Below, piece after piece: positions 13,301 through 28,300 of a stretch of DNA of 64,000 nucleotides; positions within the stretch are counted from its first letter, which is position 1, and every line of letters starts with the position of its first letter. The stretch is from Promerops cafer (Eukaryota > Chordata > Aves > Passeriformes > Nectariniidae). The stretch covers positions 1-64,000 of the forward strand of contig VZSE01001766.1 in NCBI GenBank assembly GCA_013398275.1. Direction: 5' to 3'. Below the pieces are notes generated by a model. The model was not told the origin of the DNA and did not search any database. It saw only the letters and a program-made list of their open reading frames with translations. Made by a program: the position numbers and the translations under genes.

Positions 13301-16300
13301 GATCTGTGTGAGCAAGCAACACATCACATGATATTTGTCTGATTGCAGCACTCAAAACTGGTGATCACTGGGCACAAAGCCAATGTCAGCACTACGTTGT
13401 GGGAAACTGTTGGACCACAACACAAAGCACAGGAAGACCCTACATGAGGTCTCTCAATACTGAGAGGATCCCAAATCCAATTAGCTTTTACATGCAGCAG
13501 AAGGGAATCATCAGTCCTCTGTTCCAGGTTTCTTTCCAGAGTGTTCAAATGGCGTGGCTTACGTAGGGAACATCTGCCCTCTTCCTCACTGGAACTTGCC
13601 TGCAGTTCTGGCTGGCCTACCTTGCAGTCAGGTCGTTTGTGTCACCTGATGTGGGGCTTAAAGTGATACAAGTGTGTATGGCACGGAGGCCTTAGCTCCG
13701 TGGACAGCTATGGATTCCGATTGGCAGGCAGGGGTAGCAGGACCACTACCTATGGGGCTATTTCACAGGTTAGTTTTGCTTTCTTCCTAGCAAAGGTGGT
13801 AGTCTGCTTCCATTAAGAGGACTTTTTTAGCTTGAATGTCTCTTCAGCTTAGAGTTGTCCGTACTGGTAGATACACGTGCAAAGAAGTGGGATCCTGGAT
13901 TTCCTGTAGCATGTGCCTGGGCAGCCACAGCCACCTTCTAAGAAGAGACTGCTGCTGCTTTGTGTGGGCATCTGAGCTGTGCCCAGAAAGTAGAGGGTTT
14001 TTCTGTAATGCAGATGAAGTGTTGTAAGAGGCTTTTCAGATACCCAGCAAGTGCCAGGTGTGAGTGTAAGTTTTGATTTTGTGTGGGTGGCTTTGCTTTT
14101 GTATTTTCTGAGTTTTGTAAATGTGCTTGTAGTTGATTTGCTGCTGCTTAGCACTTCTGGGCATGACTCGTGTTTTGTAAATTGCTGAGCTGGGCAGTGC
14201 CTGTCCTCGCAGCTAGTGCTGTGGGACATGACTCAGAACGAAAGTATGGTCTTTGGTACAAGTAATATCCCATAGTTGATGGAGGAGAAATGGTTTCATC
14301 TGACAGGGACAGCATAAAAGCAGGGGAGACAAATTAATGTTAAATCTTTTAAGATGCTCCTTAGAAAAGATGTGAATGTGGGAGGTCTCTTTCTGATTCC
14401 TGGATATGCTCTGATTAAAAGTCAACGTGATCACACATAGGTCTACTCGGTCTTGACTTCCTGTTGCAACTAGCCTCGGCATCATACTTGAACTACTGTC
14501 CTGCCTTCTCAGAGTCCAGGTGGAGCTGTGAAAGTCACCCTTGGTGTTTCTGCAGCTGCTGGGGTTTATGGCTTGCTCCACTGTTGTCCCTGAATTCCAG
14601 AACTGGCCCCTGGCCAAAGATCATCTGCAAAGGCTGCCCAGTGCATGTGTAGGGTCTGCTCTGGTCAGGAGAGGCCTGGTTCAGAGCAACCTGCTGTGCT
14701 ATGGTGGAGATGTTGCCTAGTCTTTGAATTCCCTTCTCCAGCTCTTATTCCCTTTTGCTTGCCGTGTATGTAATTATTTCACAGCTGATTTTTTTCCAGG
14801 TCTTTGTGAGCTACACAGTGCTGTGCCCTCTTCAGTGTCAGGAGCTCATTTTGGTGTCTGTATTCCCAAGTAAGAGCTGGTGCTCTCTGGGGGACCCCAG
14901 AACACCTGCAAGCATGACCTTTGTGTGCTTTGAGTGGGAGAGAAGAATCTGCTATACAGTGTAACCAACAGTAACCACAAAAAGACCTTGAAAGCCTATG
15001 TGCTCCTAGATGGTTTCCCTTTGCTAATGTCTTTTTACTGTGTTTTGTTTCTGACAATAATGAGAAAAATGAGTAAAAACTAGAAACCACCTGTTGATCT
15101 GTCCTGTTATTGCTGATCAGGTTGTCTTCCTGACAAGGACATTGTGACTACTCATGTTGTGCAGGAGGCCTTCTAGGAATATGTGGAATGCATTTTATTT
15201 TATGTATAAGTCTTAGAAGCAAATGGAATGTTATTTAGAGACAGAAGAGTGATTCTAAGCAATTTGCTTTCCAATTTTAGGTCTGAGAAGAGGCTGACTG
15301 TCCCACCACGGTTTCAAAAGGAGCTGCAAGTTCACCTGTCCAGAAGCTCTTCCACAGAGTCAAGTGGTATGCCCATTGAGAAATTACTTGTTGACTACTC
15401 AGAGTGGGTGTCATCTTAAAAAAGTCCATCTCAGTAGTTGTTTTGAATGAGGATGGGTTTGGATGAGGAATCAAGTTCTGTGAGTGAACCTTTTCACTCT
15501 TATTTCATTGTGCTGAGGAAATTAGTGTTTGCTTGTCTGCCTCTCAGTCTTCTAGGAAAAACACTGGGCAGTAAGTGTCAAAGCCAATCACAAAGCCAGT
15601 GTGAGGAGTTTGGAAACAGGAGGAGTAAGCTTAACTTCACCGGTGGGTTAGGAATCCTGGTGTAAGGATGAAATCCTGGCTTTCAGGAGTAAGCAGCATT
15701 ACTAATATATCTATCCAGCAAATACTCTTCTGCCTGTGTGGCTCAACAGTTGTTTAGCTCATGGGCTTGCAAAATGATGGTTGCTTTCTTTGAGACTTGT
15801 CAGCCTGATTCGTGAAGCTTCAGGTCTGGTAGCAAATACACCCCACCAAAGGGAGAAGAGGAATAGAGATGTGGCAGCAGGTAAGCTAGTGATGTGAACT
15901 TCCCCTGGAATAAGGACTACACACTATGTATGAAACTGCCCAGAGCAGCTGAAGAGTTGTCACTTTCCTTGCTCCACTGAAGGGCTTCCTTGGATGCAAT
16001 AGTACAGAAAAGCTGCCTGCTTGGTGGAGGCTGTTCCTCAGGACATATCTTGGAATGAAAGCCAAATCATTGGTCTGATTTGTACACCCATCTGAATAGA
16101 GAAGAACATTCTTGGTTGTCTTGCAATATCTTTGTTGTGTTTGTACTCATAAAGAAATTGTCTTGTGCCCCTGTTGGGGTACTGCCTTAGGGCAGTGTCT
16201 CAGCTGCAGTGGGGCTGAGGGTGCTGTATCCTCTTCCAGAATCCCTTCAGAAGCAACCTGTAGCAGCATCTTACGAAAATAACTACAGTGATTGAAAATT

Positions 16301-19300
16301 CATCTTTAGGTAGTTACTAAATGTCTGAGATTTCCATAGTTCTTTGCAATAGGAAGTGACTGAACCAGCCATGCTGGGCAGGAGAGCCTCGTTGTAGAGT
16401 TGGTGCTATGCTGGTAGCTCCCGTGTTTAGTTTTTAAGTACAGAGGTAATCATCTGTCGTTCTGTTTGTCGGGCTGTGTTTACTTCAAGGCTGCAATTTT
16501 TTTTTAACAGATAGCTTGAATACATCCACTGCAGAGACACATACTGTTGCTCCTGGCTCTTCTTCTGCCGATGTCCATGAACTTCAAAGTCGCATTAAAG
16601 AGCTGCTGAGCAAGTACAGCAGTGGTGTCAGACTGTCAAAGATGCCTCAGATATATCGGGAAATGTACTGGGAGGACCTTAGCACAGAAGTACTCTATCA
16701 GCTTGAGAACTGGCCTCATGTGTGCACAGTAAGTATTGAGTCATTTTTATGAAAGATGCCAGTACCCTATAGATTTGAGTGTTAGTTTTGCAAGTGGTAT
16801 TTTATGTGTACCTGCATTTCCCTTCATGCTCTGTAGGAGTGACAAAAAAACCCCCACACCCCCACCACCCCACTCCCGAATTGTAACAATGCCTTTTGAA
16901 ACTCCAGAAAATCACTCTTGACTGGACTAGTGTTTTGAAGAAGGAAGGTCAGCCTCTGTGGTGTTCCTGAGCGAGTGCTTGAGGTTGCTTACTTGCCACC
17001 TTTAACTGACCCCAGTACTGACAACTCAAATAGCTGATAACAGGTGATCTCCATGCCATGTTTGATGTTCTTGGTTTGGGTTTTTTCCCCAGTTGCTTTT
17101 TATGCTTTTCCTTGTTGGTGCGTTTACCTTCTCTTAAAACAACAAGCTACCAACATCCTTTGTGAGCAGTCTTGAGGTCTAACTGTATTTATCTTTCTAT
17201 AGACTTTTCCAGAGGTCTTTCTCACATCTTAAGCCAAGGAATTTTGCTGTGTAAGTTAGGTTTATGATACAATGATAGATTAAATTGAAGAGTGGTAATG
17301 CTGGGGGGAGAGATTACAGCTAAGCCCCTTTTTGCCCTCCTTCTGATGCCTGTTACCCCTTGATTACCAAGGGTGTTGTTTCATCTCTTATTAGGAACTG
17401 ATATCTGGCTGAGCATCCACTTAAAGGTCTGACACATGAGTTGCCTCAGCACTGAGTGGAGGGTCTTCAGCTGGTGTACTTCTGTCTCTTCTTCTGCATT
17501 CACGGGTCATTTATGGTGTCATGCAACTTTGCATCAAGACTTTGTTTAGCTTTACTTTAACAGGCCAGTGATACCAATGAAGACTTTAAACTTCTTTGGT
17601 ATGTGTCAAACTGTGGCACAGAAGAGTAATGAAGTAATAAGAATATTTGTCTTCTTGAAGCGCATTTTTTGTATGTCCTAGTAAGTATTTTCTCATGTAA
17701 AAGCATTAAATGAAAAAAAAAAAAAAGAGAAATTACCTGAGTTGAATAACTGCTCTTCCGGAATAACACCATTTGCATGCATGTATGGTATTCTCACAGA
17801 TATATAAAATGTGTTTGTAACACCTTACTACAGACCCTAGAAATGTATGCAGTCAGCAGCAATTTGTTTTGATGGTTGATGATTGGTTCCTGTGTTATCT
17901 ATAGAGCAAACTGTTATGTCTTGAATTGCTTAATTCATGCAGCAGATTTTAGTCTTTTTTGTAGCTAATGTTCCAGTCAGTCCTGTTCATCCAGATCTTT
18001 GTTCTGTGTTCATTATCCATTTGCTTGTTAACTGTTGGGTCTGTCTCTTTCTTTCTAGCATGCAAACAAAGTCATTTAAGCATAAATTAACACTGATTAA
18101 ATCCATGGAAACATTGTAATACAATGGGCACAGTACAACGGCAGTCAGAACTATCAAGTTATCTTGGCACAATCAGTCTTATTGTAGAGAACTGTTAATG
18201 AGCTTCTAATGCCCGTCTCAGTTTACTGACTTACAAAATTGTAATTATGGAGCAGGCACGGAGAATTTTGAATTTGGACTCTTATATGAAAGCTACTATG
18301 CATCTCTTCAATAAAATCAGTTCCTGGTTCAAACATATTGTCTGCAGGTGTACAGCTTTTTAGAACCTTTGAAATGCAGAAGACAGACTGTACTCTCCAG
18401 TGAAAGTAAAAATATCTGATACCTGAATTACTTCTGTCCTGTTGGTTTCTTACTCTGGGAGTGTCTTCCAGGCTCCAAAACATGCCTGATGTTTGTTTTA
18501 TTACCTTCTTAAAGAAGAACATATTCTTTTTGTACTTGTTCTGATTAGTGTAGCATAGTTACAAACCAGCAGACAACAAACCTAATACACTTTCAGTGTC
18601 TCCAAGCTTTTAATTTGAGGACTGTGCTTTGGAGAGTATCACTTCTGAATAACTTTGCATCTCTAAAACTTCTGTTTGAAAGGAAGGAATTTTATCTAGG
18701 AAATTGTCATTTCTATGTTTTTACAACCACGGGTAATGGATGTGTTTCCTATTTAGTGAGTTAAAGTCTTCAAATGTCACTGTAAGTTGCAGGTTGATGA
18801 TCTTGTTTTCAGTCTTCACCGTTCAGGCAGGAAGTATTGAGGCTGACTTGGTCTCCATTTTTCTGTTACCTCCCCTTTTTAGGTCAGCTTGGTTGAGCAT
18901 CTTACTTGTAGCAACATATTTTGCAGTTGCGAAGTAGTTACCAAGTAGTGGCTAGCAGTCACAGATTGTAGCCCAGCCTTCATGAGCTATGGGGCTGACA
19001 ATAAATATGCTTACAAGTCTTTGTTGTCTAGGCAGACCTCAGCTAGGAGAAGGATCTGCCTCAACAGCTCTGGGCAGATCCATAGTGTTGCTGAATTGTT
19101 TGCTTTCACCTCCAGCACTAGTGCTTTGAAAAACATGATGACTGGCAGTGACCCTCCTGCCTTCACCTTTTTTTATCAGAATTTTTTACCTTTCTCTTTG
19201 ACTAATTACTTTGCCATGTGTCTTTAAGCAGCTAGTGATCCCTATTTTAGACTTCCAACTCTTGTCTCATTTCTTATCTTTCTACATATTTTTGTCACAA

Positions 19301-22300
19301 GTCTTTCTCACAGCTTAGCTGTTTTCTTAGAATTCTGAGTCAAAGGTACATAGTTTTACTGTGTTTGGGCTCAGCCTTGAATCCTTGGGATGCAGGCAGC
19401 TGAACCCCTGAGGGAGAGAGAACATTGCAGCAGAGGTGTGAGAGGCATGTAGGCATGTAAATGAAAAAGTTCCTTTTTTTTTGTAAGTCACAACCGAAAA
19501 AGTAATAATAAATTTATATTTGGTACTAGTGACATGACAAAATGGCTCCCTTTGCAGTCTAAATATAAACCTCCTTACTGAGTTGTATGTATGTTTAAGG
19601 GACTTTTTCCTTGTACCTGTTTGGCTCTCCTCAGTTACTTGGACTGTGTGATTCAGGCATGATGTGATGGTGATTAAGATATGGCAGTGCAAGAGAAGCC
19701 TAACTCTTAGATCTTTTCTCAAAACTTTTGCTTGAATTTTCATGGTTCTTTTCCGAAAGCTTTTAGAGAATTACGCAGTCCTAGGACATTAGGGAATGTC
19801 CTTGCATGGATGTTTAGTTGGTTTAAAGACTGGAAATAGAGCAAGCCTGGAATGATTTACCTTCAGAAAGGCAGGAAACTTTGGTGGGATTTCTCAGGGG
19901 TACCACTTGGACACATGGTGGTTAGAATTTTAACAAGTGAGTTGATAAAGGATGTAAATACAAGTTCAGCTGGCTAATAATACAGGATTGTTCAGAGTTA
20001 TAAAGACCAGGGCTCTCTGAAGAGGTATGTAACCTCATACTGTGTTTCTGGCCCCTAAAATTTCATTATAATTTTAATTACAGCCATGGACAGAAAGGAC
20101 TCTTTCTACATTAAAAATAAGTGGGTTTTTTCATGTGTGGACTTCTAAGCTTGGGAAAAGGGGATCTTGGCATTTATAATAGCTTCATTCAAATGTGGGC
20201 TCAGTGTGGAAAAATGCAAGTGATAAGTACTTGCAAAATAAATAGAAAAGGAGTATTTCAGTTGGAAGGAATCTATCAGTGATCATCTAGTCCAATTGCC
20301 TGACCACTTCAGGAATGATCAAAAGTTAAAACTTCTTACTAAGGGCATTATCCAAATACCTTTTGAACACTGTCAGGCTTAGGGTATCAACCAAGAAGCC
20401 TGTTCCAGTGTTTGACCACCCTCTTGGTAAAGAAATGCTTTCTAACATCAAGTCTGAACCTCCCCTGACACAGTCCTCTGCCTAGGAGGCCATATTTCCT
20501 AGTTGACTCACTGAGTACTTGTGACCAGAAGTTATTTCCTACAAACTTCACACATTTCCCAGATTTGTTTGTCACAGCAGTACAGTGTTAGCAGTAGATG
20601 TCTGGGAAGTCTCCAGTAAGAACAAGATACCAACCCAGAGATTTCTCTGAGTGCCTGTTGGTAGCAGACACTACAACACTCCTTTGAAACCAGTGTCTCT
20701 CACCCAAGACATCACTAACAGTAAGGGCTGTGCAGTCAAACCTCCCCTTTTCATACAGTGCAACTCCTCCACATTGCCTGCCCTGCCTATCCCTCCTGAA
20801 GAGCCTCCAGCCCTCCATCCCAGCACACCAGGTGTGGGAGTTGTTTCACCAAGTCTTGCTGACACCAAAGAAATCATAGCTCTGGAAACTGGCCAGTGCT
20901 TGACGTTTATCCTGTTTGTTTCTCATACTGTGTGTGTTGGTGTACAACAAGTATTTCAGATGTGCTCCAAGATCAAGTCCAACCTTCGACCAAACACCAC
21001 ATTGTCAGCCATGGCACTGGTTGTCAGTCCAGTCATTTATTGAATACCTCCAGGGATGGTGACTGGACCACCTCCCTTGGCAGTCTTTGTAATGCCTGAT
21101 CCCCTTTTCAGTGAAGAAATTCCTCTTAATCTCCAACCTGAACCCCACTGGTGCAGCTTGAGTCTGTGTCCTCTTGTCATATCAGTGGTTACCTGGGAGA
21201 AGAGACAGACCCCCATCTGGCTATAGCTTCCTCAAAGGGAGTTGCAGAGAGTGATAAAGTCACCCCTGAGCCTCCTCTTCCTCAGGCTAAACAACCCCAG
21301 CTCTTTCAGCTGCTCCTCATAGGAATTTCCCTCTCCAGTTCCAACCCTTCAGCAGCTCCTTTGCCTTGTCTGGGCTTGCTCCAGCACTTAAATGTGTTTC
21401 TTGTCATGAGGAGCCCAGAACTGGACACACACCTTGAGGTGTGGCCTCACTAGTGTTGAATATAGTCACTGTCCTGGTTCTGCTGGCCACACTGTTGCTG
21501 ATACAGGCCAGGACGCCCTTGGCCTTCTTGGCCACCTGGGCACAGTCCTGATAAGTGTTCAGATGCTATTGACCAGCATCCCCCTTTTCTGCTTGGCAGC
21601 TTTCCAGGCGCTCTGCCCCAGCCTGTAGCCCTGCACGGGGTTGTTGTGACCCAAGGGCAGGACCTGACACTTGGCCTTATTGAATCTCACACCTTTGGCC
21701 TCAGCCCATTGATCCAGCCTGTCCAGATCCCTCTGCAGAGCCTTCTGCCCTCCAGCAGGCCAACGCTGCCACACAGTTTGCTGTCATCGGTGAATTATGC
21801 CGAGAACAATCGATCCCGTACAGATCATCAGTAAATACTTTAAACAGGATTGGGCCAAATACTAGTTCCTGAGGAACACCGCTGGTGACCAGCCCCCAGC
21901 TGGATGCAGCAGCATTCACCTCCACTCTCTGGGCCTGGCCGTGCAGCCAGTTCTTAACCCTGCCAAGAGTGCTCCTGTCCAAGCCGTGGGCTGCCAGCTT
22001 TTCCAGGAGAATGCTGTGGGAGATGGTGTCAAAGGCTTTGCTGAAGGTCAGGTAGACAACATCCACAGCCTTTCCCTCATCCTCTAGGCAGGTCACCTGG
22101 TCACAAAAGGACATCAGGTTGGTCAGGTGAGACCTGCCGTTCCCCAAACCCATGCTGGCTGGGCCTGAGCCCTTGGTTGTCTGGCATCTGCTGTATATGA
22201 TCACACTCAAGATGATCTGTTCCATAGCCTTTGCCAGCACCAAGGTCAGGCTGACAGGCCTGTAATTCTCCAGACCTTCCTTCTAACCCTGCTTGTGGGT

Positions 22301-25300
22301 GGGCATCACATTAGCCAACCTCCAGTCATCAGACCCCCTTGGTTATCCAGTACTGATGATAAATGATGGAGAGCAGCTTGGCAAGTACTTCTTACAGGTC
22401 CCTTAGTACTCTCAGGTGAATCCCATCCTGTTCAATAGATTTGTGTCTGAGTGGCACAGCAGGTCACTTACAGCCAAAAATGCATTTCATCCGTCGGAAC
22501 AGATGGATCCTGTCAGACCCTGTCTAACCTTGTGCCTCAGAAGTTCTTCCATGGTTATAAAATCCAAAGTTTTGGTGAAAACATCAATCCTAGGGCTGGT
22601 ATTTTTGTAGAATGAATAACAAGCAGACACCTTCTAATTGATAGAATGAAGGGATGTATGTGTATTGAATTGATTAGAGTTATGTTGTGGTAATGACTGC
22701 CTTAATCTTTCTGTTTGTTTTCTGAAGGAGCTAGTAGAAAAATAACACTACCATTCTGAATTTTGAAATTCCACTTGTGCTGGAAGAGATACATTTGCTT
22801 TTCAGCAGTTCTAGAACAATGATGTTCCTTTCCATAAAATACTCTACTGGCTCTGGCTACATACCAAATTAACTATTAATCTGTTGTTGTCAGAGGACAG
22901 TTTTTTCTCTGTAATCTATCATTCCTCAGTCAGGTTTCTTACTGCTTTTTAATAAACATGAAGCTAAACATGCAATGCATGAACATATTCTTTAGTGACC
23001 TTAAACACTGTATTGGCTGATGCTGTGTGAAAAGGCTCCCTAGACTGGGGACCATTTGCCTAGCTGTTTACTATGAAGAGGAGGCTTTACAGGGTAAAGG
23101 AAGGCTTAGTTTTCTTCACTTAATTTCTTGGATGTCTGGTAAGGTGTTGGACAGGTCCCACAGTCTGACAGTCTTGAAAACACATAACTGGAAAAATATT
23201 GGAGAAATTAAGGGGGAAATTAGCATATTTTTGCTCACTGGTTTGGGGGTGTTTGATTGGTTTGTTGTTTGGTTTTTGGTTTGGTCTTTTTTATGGTAAT
23301 AGTCAGTACAAGTTGAAGTTTATCACTACAGAAAGGTAGAGAATTTTTTAGATAAGAATGAGACGTGCATGAGACGAGATGCTGCCTAATTGACTGGTAG
23401 GATATTTTGTTTATTTTATCTTATTTTAGATGTATTTAGTTCTCAGATTATTATTCATATTTTACATTTATACATGTTGGGACTTTTTGCAGAAAGCGAA
23501 ACTAAAGGCTTGGGAGGATGCCAGGATTTGATGGTAAACAAATTGACAGAAATAGGACTGAGACTGTTGTTTTCTGAATCTGGTCCTGGGCAGTACACCA
23601 TGTCTTAACAAAATAGGTACTACATACTAATGCATCAGGCAGCTGAGTTTTTACTGTAACATTCTGAGTGAATTAAACACTTACGCTCAGAAAAAAGAAG
23701 GGTTGCCACAGAAGAGAGTTGTATTCCTTGAGAAATCTTGTTTTTGTCAGGTCTTTACTCTCAGAGATGGAATTTCTATACCACAGTTAAGCTGTGTGAA
23801 GCAAAAGTCATCCTTCTACTGAGAAACAGTTTAGAATAGAATAAAAAAATCCAATTCTAATGTACTTTGCACACGGAGGAGACAGTGGAGCAGGCTTTCT
23901 ACATGTGGTAGTATGTATGAATGGAAGCTCACAGTTTTACACAAACCCTAAAAGCTGTTTCCAGTAGATGAGCTCTTGGATTATGATAACTTTCTTTTGC
24001 CACGCTCATTGAAGAAATCGGTGCTTAGACACAGAGCCACTGGCCATTTAGAACAGAGTTCAGAGAATACAAGACATGTTCTACCTAAAATGTAATTAGA
24101 TGTGCTGTAGGTACTTCAGCACAGAGCAGACTTCAGTTGGTGTCAGCCTCACAGAGAAGATGATGTCGTAGCATGTGTGGAAATGAGCCAGTTGAGGACA
24201 GAAGGTCCAGAATAACTTTGTTGTCCAACACAGTGCTAGAACAGGCTGTAAATTGATACACCTGAACCTCAGTCCTGGTGATGAGTGGTTAGACAACATG
24301 ATGAGCCACCAAATGAAGTCAGACTCCGTTTGACAGCATCTTTCCTTATTCCTGCAACCCATGCATCTCCTGTGTGTTAAATCTTGTACTTTTCTGACCT
24401 TGTAGGAGAACTTGAATGCATTATGAGGTAAAGGTTATTACAGCCAAAAAGACAAAGTTGTTTGCTGATCTTCAGTGCTGGCATGAAGGTGTGAGGAATA
24501 GGGGCAACCCTCAACAGTATGGAGTTGTTAGATTAACTCAGCTGTTTTATTGCATCAATTTCCTTTGTAATTGTGTATTTTCAAAAGGCAGACTTTTGTA
24601 AGCACAAGAAACTGGAGAACAAGTATCTTCACTGATGTGGAGGGTAATGAAGTGGGAGGACAAAGAGGATGGGCAGAAGGGGGCAATCTAAAGACACTCT
24701 TGAACTTTGTTTTCTTGAACATCCCAGTCCTGAGCACAAGCTGAACCGGAACAGAGGATATCTTAACAATAGGGATTCTTTAGTTTAACAACAAAAGAAA
24801 ACACAAAAATATACCCAGTGTGACTTGTATTCTAACATTTCAGTTAAGTACAGAAGAAATGACTACCAGAGACAGAATCACAGAATCACTGAGGTTGGAA
24901 GGGACCTTTTTTGATTACCTAATGCAACCCACATGCTCATGCAGGGTCACCTGCAGTCTCTCCAGGTCATGTTTTTAACAATGGGCATGCTACGGCTTTT
25001 CTGGCCATATATTCCAGTCCTGTTTCAACTTCCCAGCTGACATGAGGCTTGGCTAAAAACAAGTGTTTTGATGTGTTATTTTGTTGTTTAGGGTAAGAAG
25101 CTTCCCATGCTAAATAATTAATTGCATATCAGACTAGAAGCTGTAAAAGCTGGAGTGGATTCCAAGGATTAGCTGTAACTGGATGATGTAAGGAGCTTCC
25201 ACATCCTTGTAAGGAAAAAGCTCCTTACTGAGTGATGCCGCCATGTGCAGTGGGGATCTTCAGCCTTTCAAGAACACTGCCAAGTCTGTTTTTTTCCCCA

Positions 25301-28300
25301 GATTTGGCTGCTCTGGACACATACTCAGCAGTTTGGTAGCTTAAACTCAATTGCTTTCAGAAGCAGCTACTTGGAAGAGCAGGGAGGAGCTGAATGTTAA
25401 TGCTGAAGCAGCATCTCACCATTGCCTGAGGAGACCTGTACTGTAAAGGGATGGACAAAACCAGTTGGACCTGAAGTTGTGATGGCTGCCAGTGACAGAG
25501 AAGAGGTGCTGTCAGCCAGTGTGTGGATGCAAGGTAGTGCTGCTGATCAAGGCCAGAAATACCTTCCTCACTGCTTTGAGCTCCAGCTTGCTAGGAGTTG
25601 AACTCCATGCACTGTTGAGGAAAGTCAGGTAGATAAGAGCTGCCTTCACACTGAAGCGTTTCTTTAAGGTGCATGTCACTAAAATATTTCTGTGTACAGT
25701 CTGTTGTATGTATGCCGTGGTAGTTGGCTTCCATGTTGCATATTTCAGTCAGATCTGAAAGAACTCCTGCACCACACTTCTGACAAATTCTTCTCAGTGA
25801 ATCAGTGATAGTTCTGATTTGTATTTTAGACACGTCTTTGAGAGCTTTTGGGATACCAAGAACTGTGGAGCCAGACTTCTTCTTTGCCACATAAGATGAG
25901 ACTGTCACTGACATTAAATGCTAACTTCCTTTGGGGGTTTTCTTTTCCTACCTTGCAGAAGAATGGCAGAAAATAGCTGCATGTGCTAGTTTGAATGTAA
26001 CACTGAAACTGAAGGACATTGACTAGAAACTCTCATTTCAAGGATGTGTTTTTCCAGTTCCTTCTTGGAAACTGTTGATGCTCCAGGAGGTTACCAGTAC
26101 TTGATTATAACTGCAGACACAATTAAGCAAGGCTGGCATTGGAAAGTGCATGCTTTCTTTAGTTTATAGATGTTAGTTCAGGGGTTTTTTTGAACGTTGT
26201 CAAGCATATATGTGCAAAGCTTTTGTCTACCAACACGTGCAGGAGCATGTCTGCCTTTGTCCTCACTATAGGTGTATGTCAAAACAAGGGGACTTGCTCT
26301 TTTGCATTCCACTCAGTTGCAGTGTCAATATTTATCTTGGTAGTATTTTTTATTTGAAGTTTTACTATTTGAGTCTCCAGATGTCAATTTTTAAGAGCTG
26401 CCTGCCTCTGTTATTCAAGCTCAGGACAAAAATACTATTCTCCTGTGTAGAACAGCTTCACTCTCTGTTGCCCTGATAATTCATTCTGCCAGCTGCTGCC
26501 TCTGCTTTGTGCTCTGTAATGGAGAGGTGACAAGAGGCAAGGTCACAGAATCACAGAACATTCTGAGTTATAAGGGGCCCACAAGGGTCATTGAATACAA
26601 ATCTTAGCCCTGTGCAAGACATCCCCAAGAATCACACCATGTGCCAAAGAGTGTTGTTGAAGTGCTTTTTGAGCTCTGTCAGGGTTGGTGTTGTGAGCAC
26701 TTCCCTGAGGAGCCTGTTCCAGTGCTCAAACCACCCTCTGGGTGAAAAAGATTTTTCCTAATATCCAAACCAAACCTCCCCTGACACAAGTTCAGGTCAT
26801 TCCCCCTGGTCCTGTCACTGGTCACCAGAGAGAAGAGATCAGTGCCTGCCCCCCCTCAGCCACTCCTCATACAGCCTTCACCTAAGGCCCTTTTCTATCT
26901 TTATTGTCCTCCTATGGATGTGCTCTAACAGCTCAATGTCTTTTTTCCATTGTGGCACCCAGAACTGCCCCCAGCACTCGAGGTGAGGCTGCCCCAGTGC
27001 AGAGCAGAGTGGGACAATCCCGTCCCTTGCCCGGCTGCACTCCAGGACACGGGTGGCCCTCCTGGCTTACAGGGCACTGCTGACTCATGTAAAACTTGCC
27101 ATTGACCAGGACCCCCAGGTCCCATTCCATGGAGCTTCTCTCCAGTCTCCTGTTCCCCAATCCATACACACATCCAGGTTTGCCCCATCCCAGGTGCAGA
27201 ATCCAGCACTTCCCCTTGTTAAACTTCATGCTGTTGATGTTTGCCCAGCCCTCTAATTGATCAAGGTCAGTCTGCAAGGCCTCCCTGCCTGTGAGGGACT
27301 CAACATCTTCTCCCAGTTTTGTATCTTCTGTGAACTTGCTTAGTACTCCTTCCAAGGGTTCCTAAGAATCCAGGTAATTTTTGAAGATGTTGAAGAGCAC
27401 AGGGCTGAGGATGGAGCCCTGTGGAACCCCACCAGTGACAGGTCTCCAGTCTGATGTCACCCCATTCACTGTAACTCTTTGTGCCTGACCCATGAGCCAG
27501 TTGCTCACCTATCCCATGATGCGTTTATCCAGATGTGTGCTGGATGTTTTGTCCAGAAGGACACTGTAAGAGCCATTATGGAAAGCTTTACTGAAACCCA
27601 AAAATATTATATCCACTGGATCAGCTAGGTGGATTATCTTGTCATAAAATGAAATTAAGTTTGACAAGCAGGACTTTACCCTTATGAACCTGTGCTGGCT
27701 GTGACAAATGACTGTGTTGTCTTTCAGAGGTTTTTCAGTACCTCTCAGAATAATAATGTGCTTGCAGAGCTGGGCTGTCAGCTATACTAATGGGCAGTAC
27801 CTTGAAGGCAAATCTATAAGCTCAGCAGGAAATTTGGTTGAGACACTTGTGCTTAAGAAAAGGTGGCTGTTTTGAAGTGCTGCTCACAAGTGAAGCTGTA
27901 TGCTTGTTAGTAAAAGTTTCTATAGCCTTGATGGTGATAGGATTCCTGGAGATGTCCTGTACAGGGCCAGGATTTGGACTCAGTGATTTTTGTGGGCTCC
28001 TTCTAACTCAGGATATTCTGTGATTCTACTGATGTCAATCTGTCCTTATTTATACTGAAGTAATCTGAAACAATTTACTGAAATAGCATTTTGCTGTCTC
28101 TAAATGTTTTGCGCAGTCAGCATATACAGCCTTTTCAAAACTGAACTTCAGTGCCTACAAAACTCCAGAGCTATTTTTGGAGTTAAGAGGCTTAAAGATC
28201 TTTAAGGATCTTCTCTCCTCAGTCTGCTGCTGGTCTTTAGTGTGTTAGGGTTTATAGTCATATCAGCAAAAATTTATTCAGCTCTGTTGCAGCTCTATTT

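Larger units (their letters stand above)
8947..16510 (+). other. TDRD7 introns 2 to 4, unique parts
   Basis: Intron 2 (8947-10050), intron 3 (10265-15280) and intron 4 (15367-16510) contain no recognised gene or transposon besides the (TG)n tract at the start of intron 3. Open frames here are short, lack similarity I recognise, and are not conserved-looking. Confidence 0.7.

Noticed and set aside
25591..25914. 107-codon minus-strand open frame in TDRD7 intron 5
   Set aside because: No family or motif is recognised and no promoter, poly(A) signal or retrocopy hallmarks are visible. It is compatible with chance.
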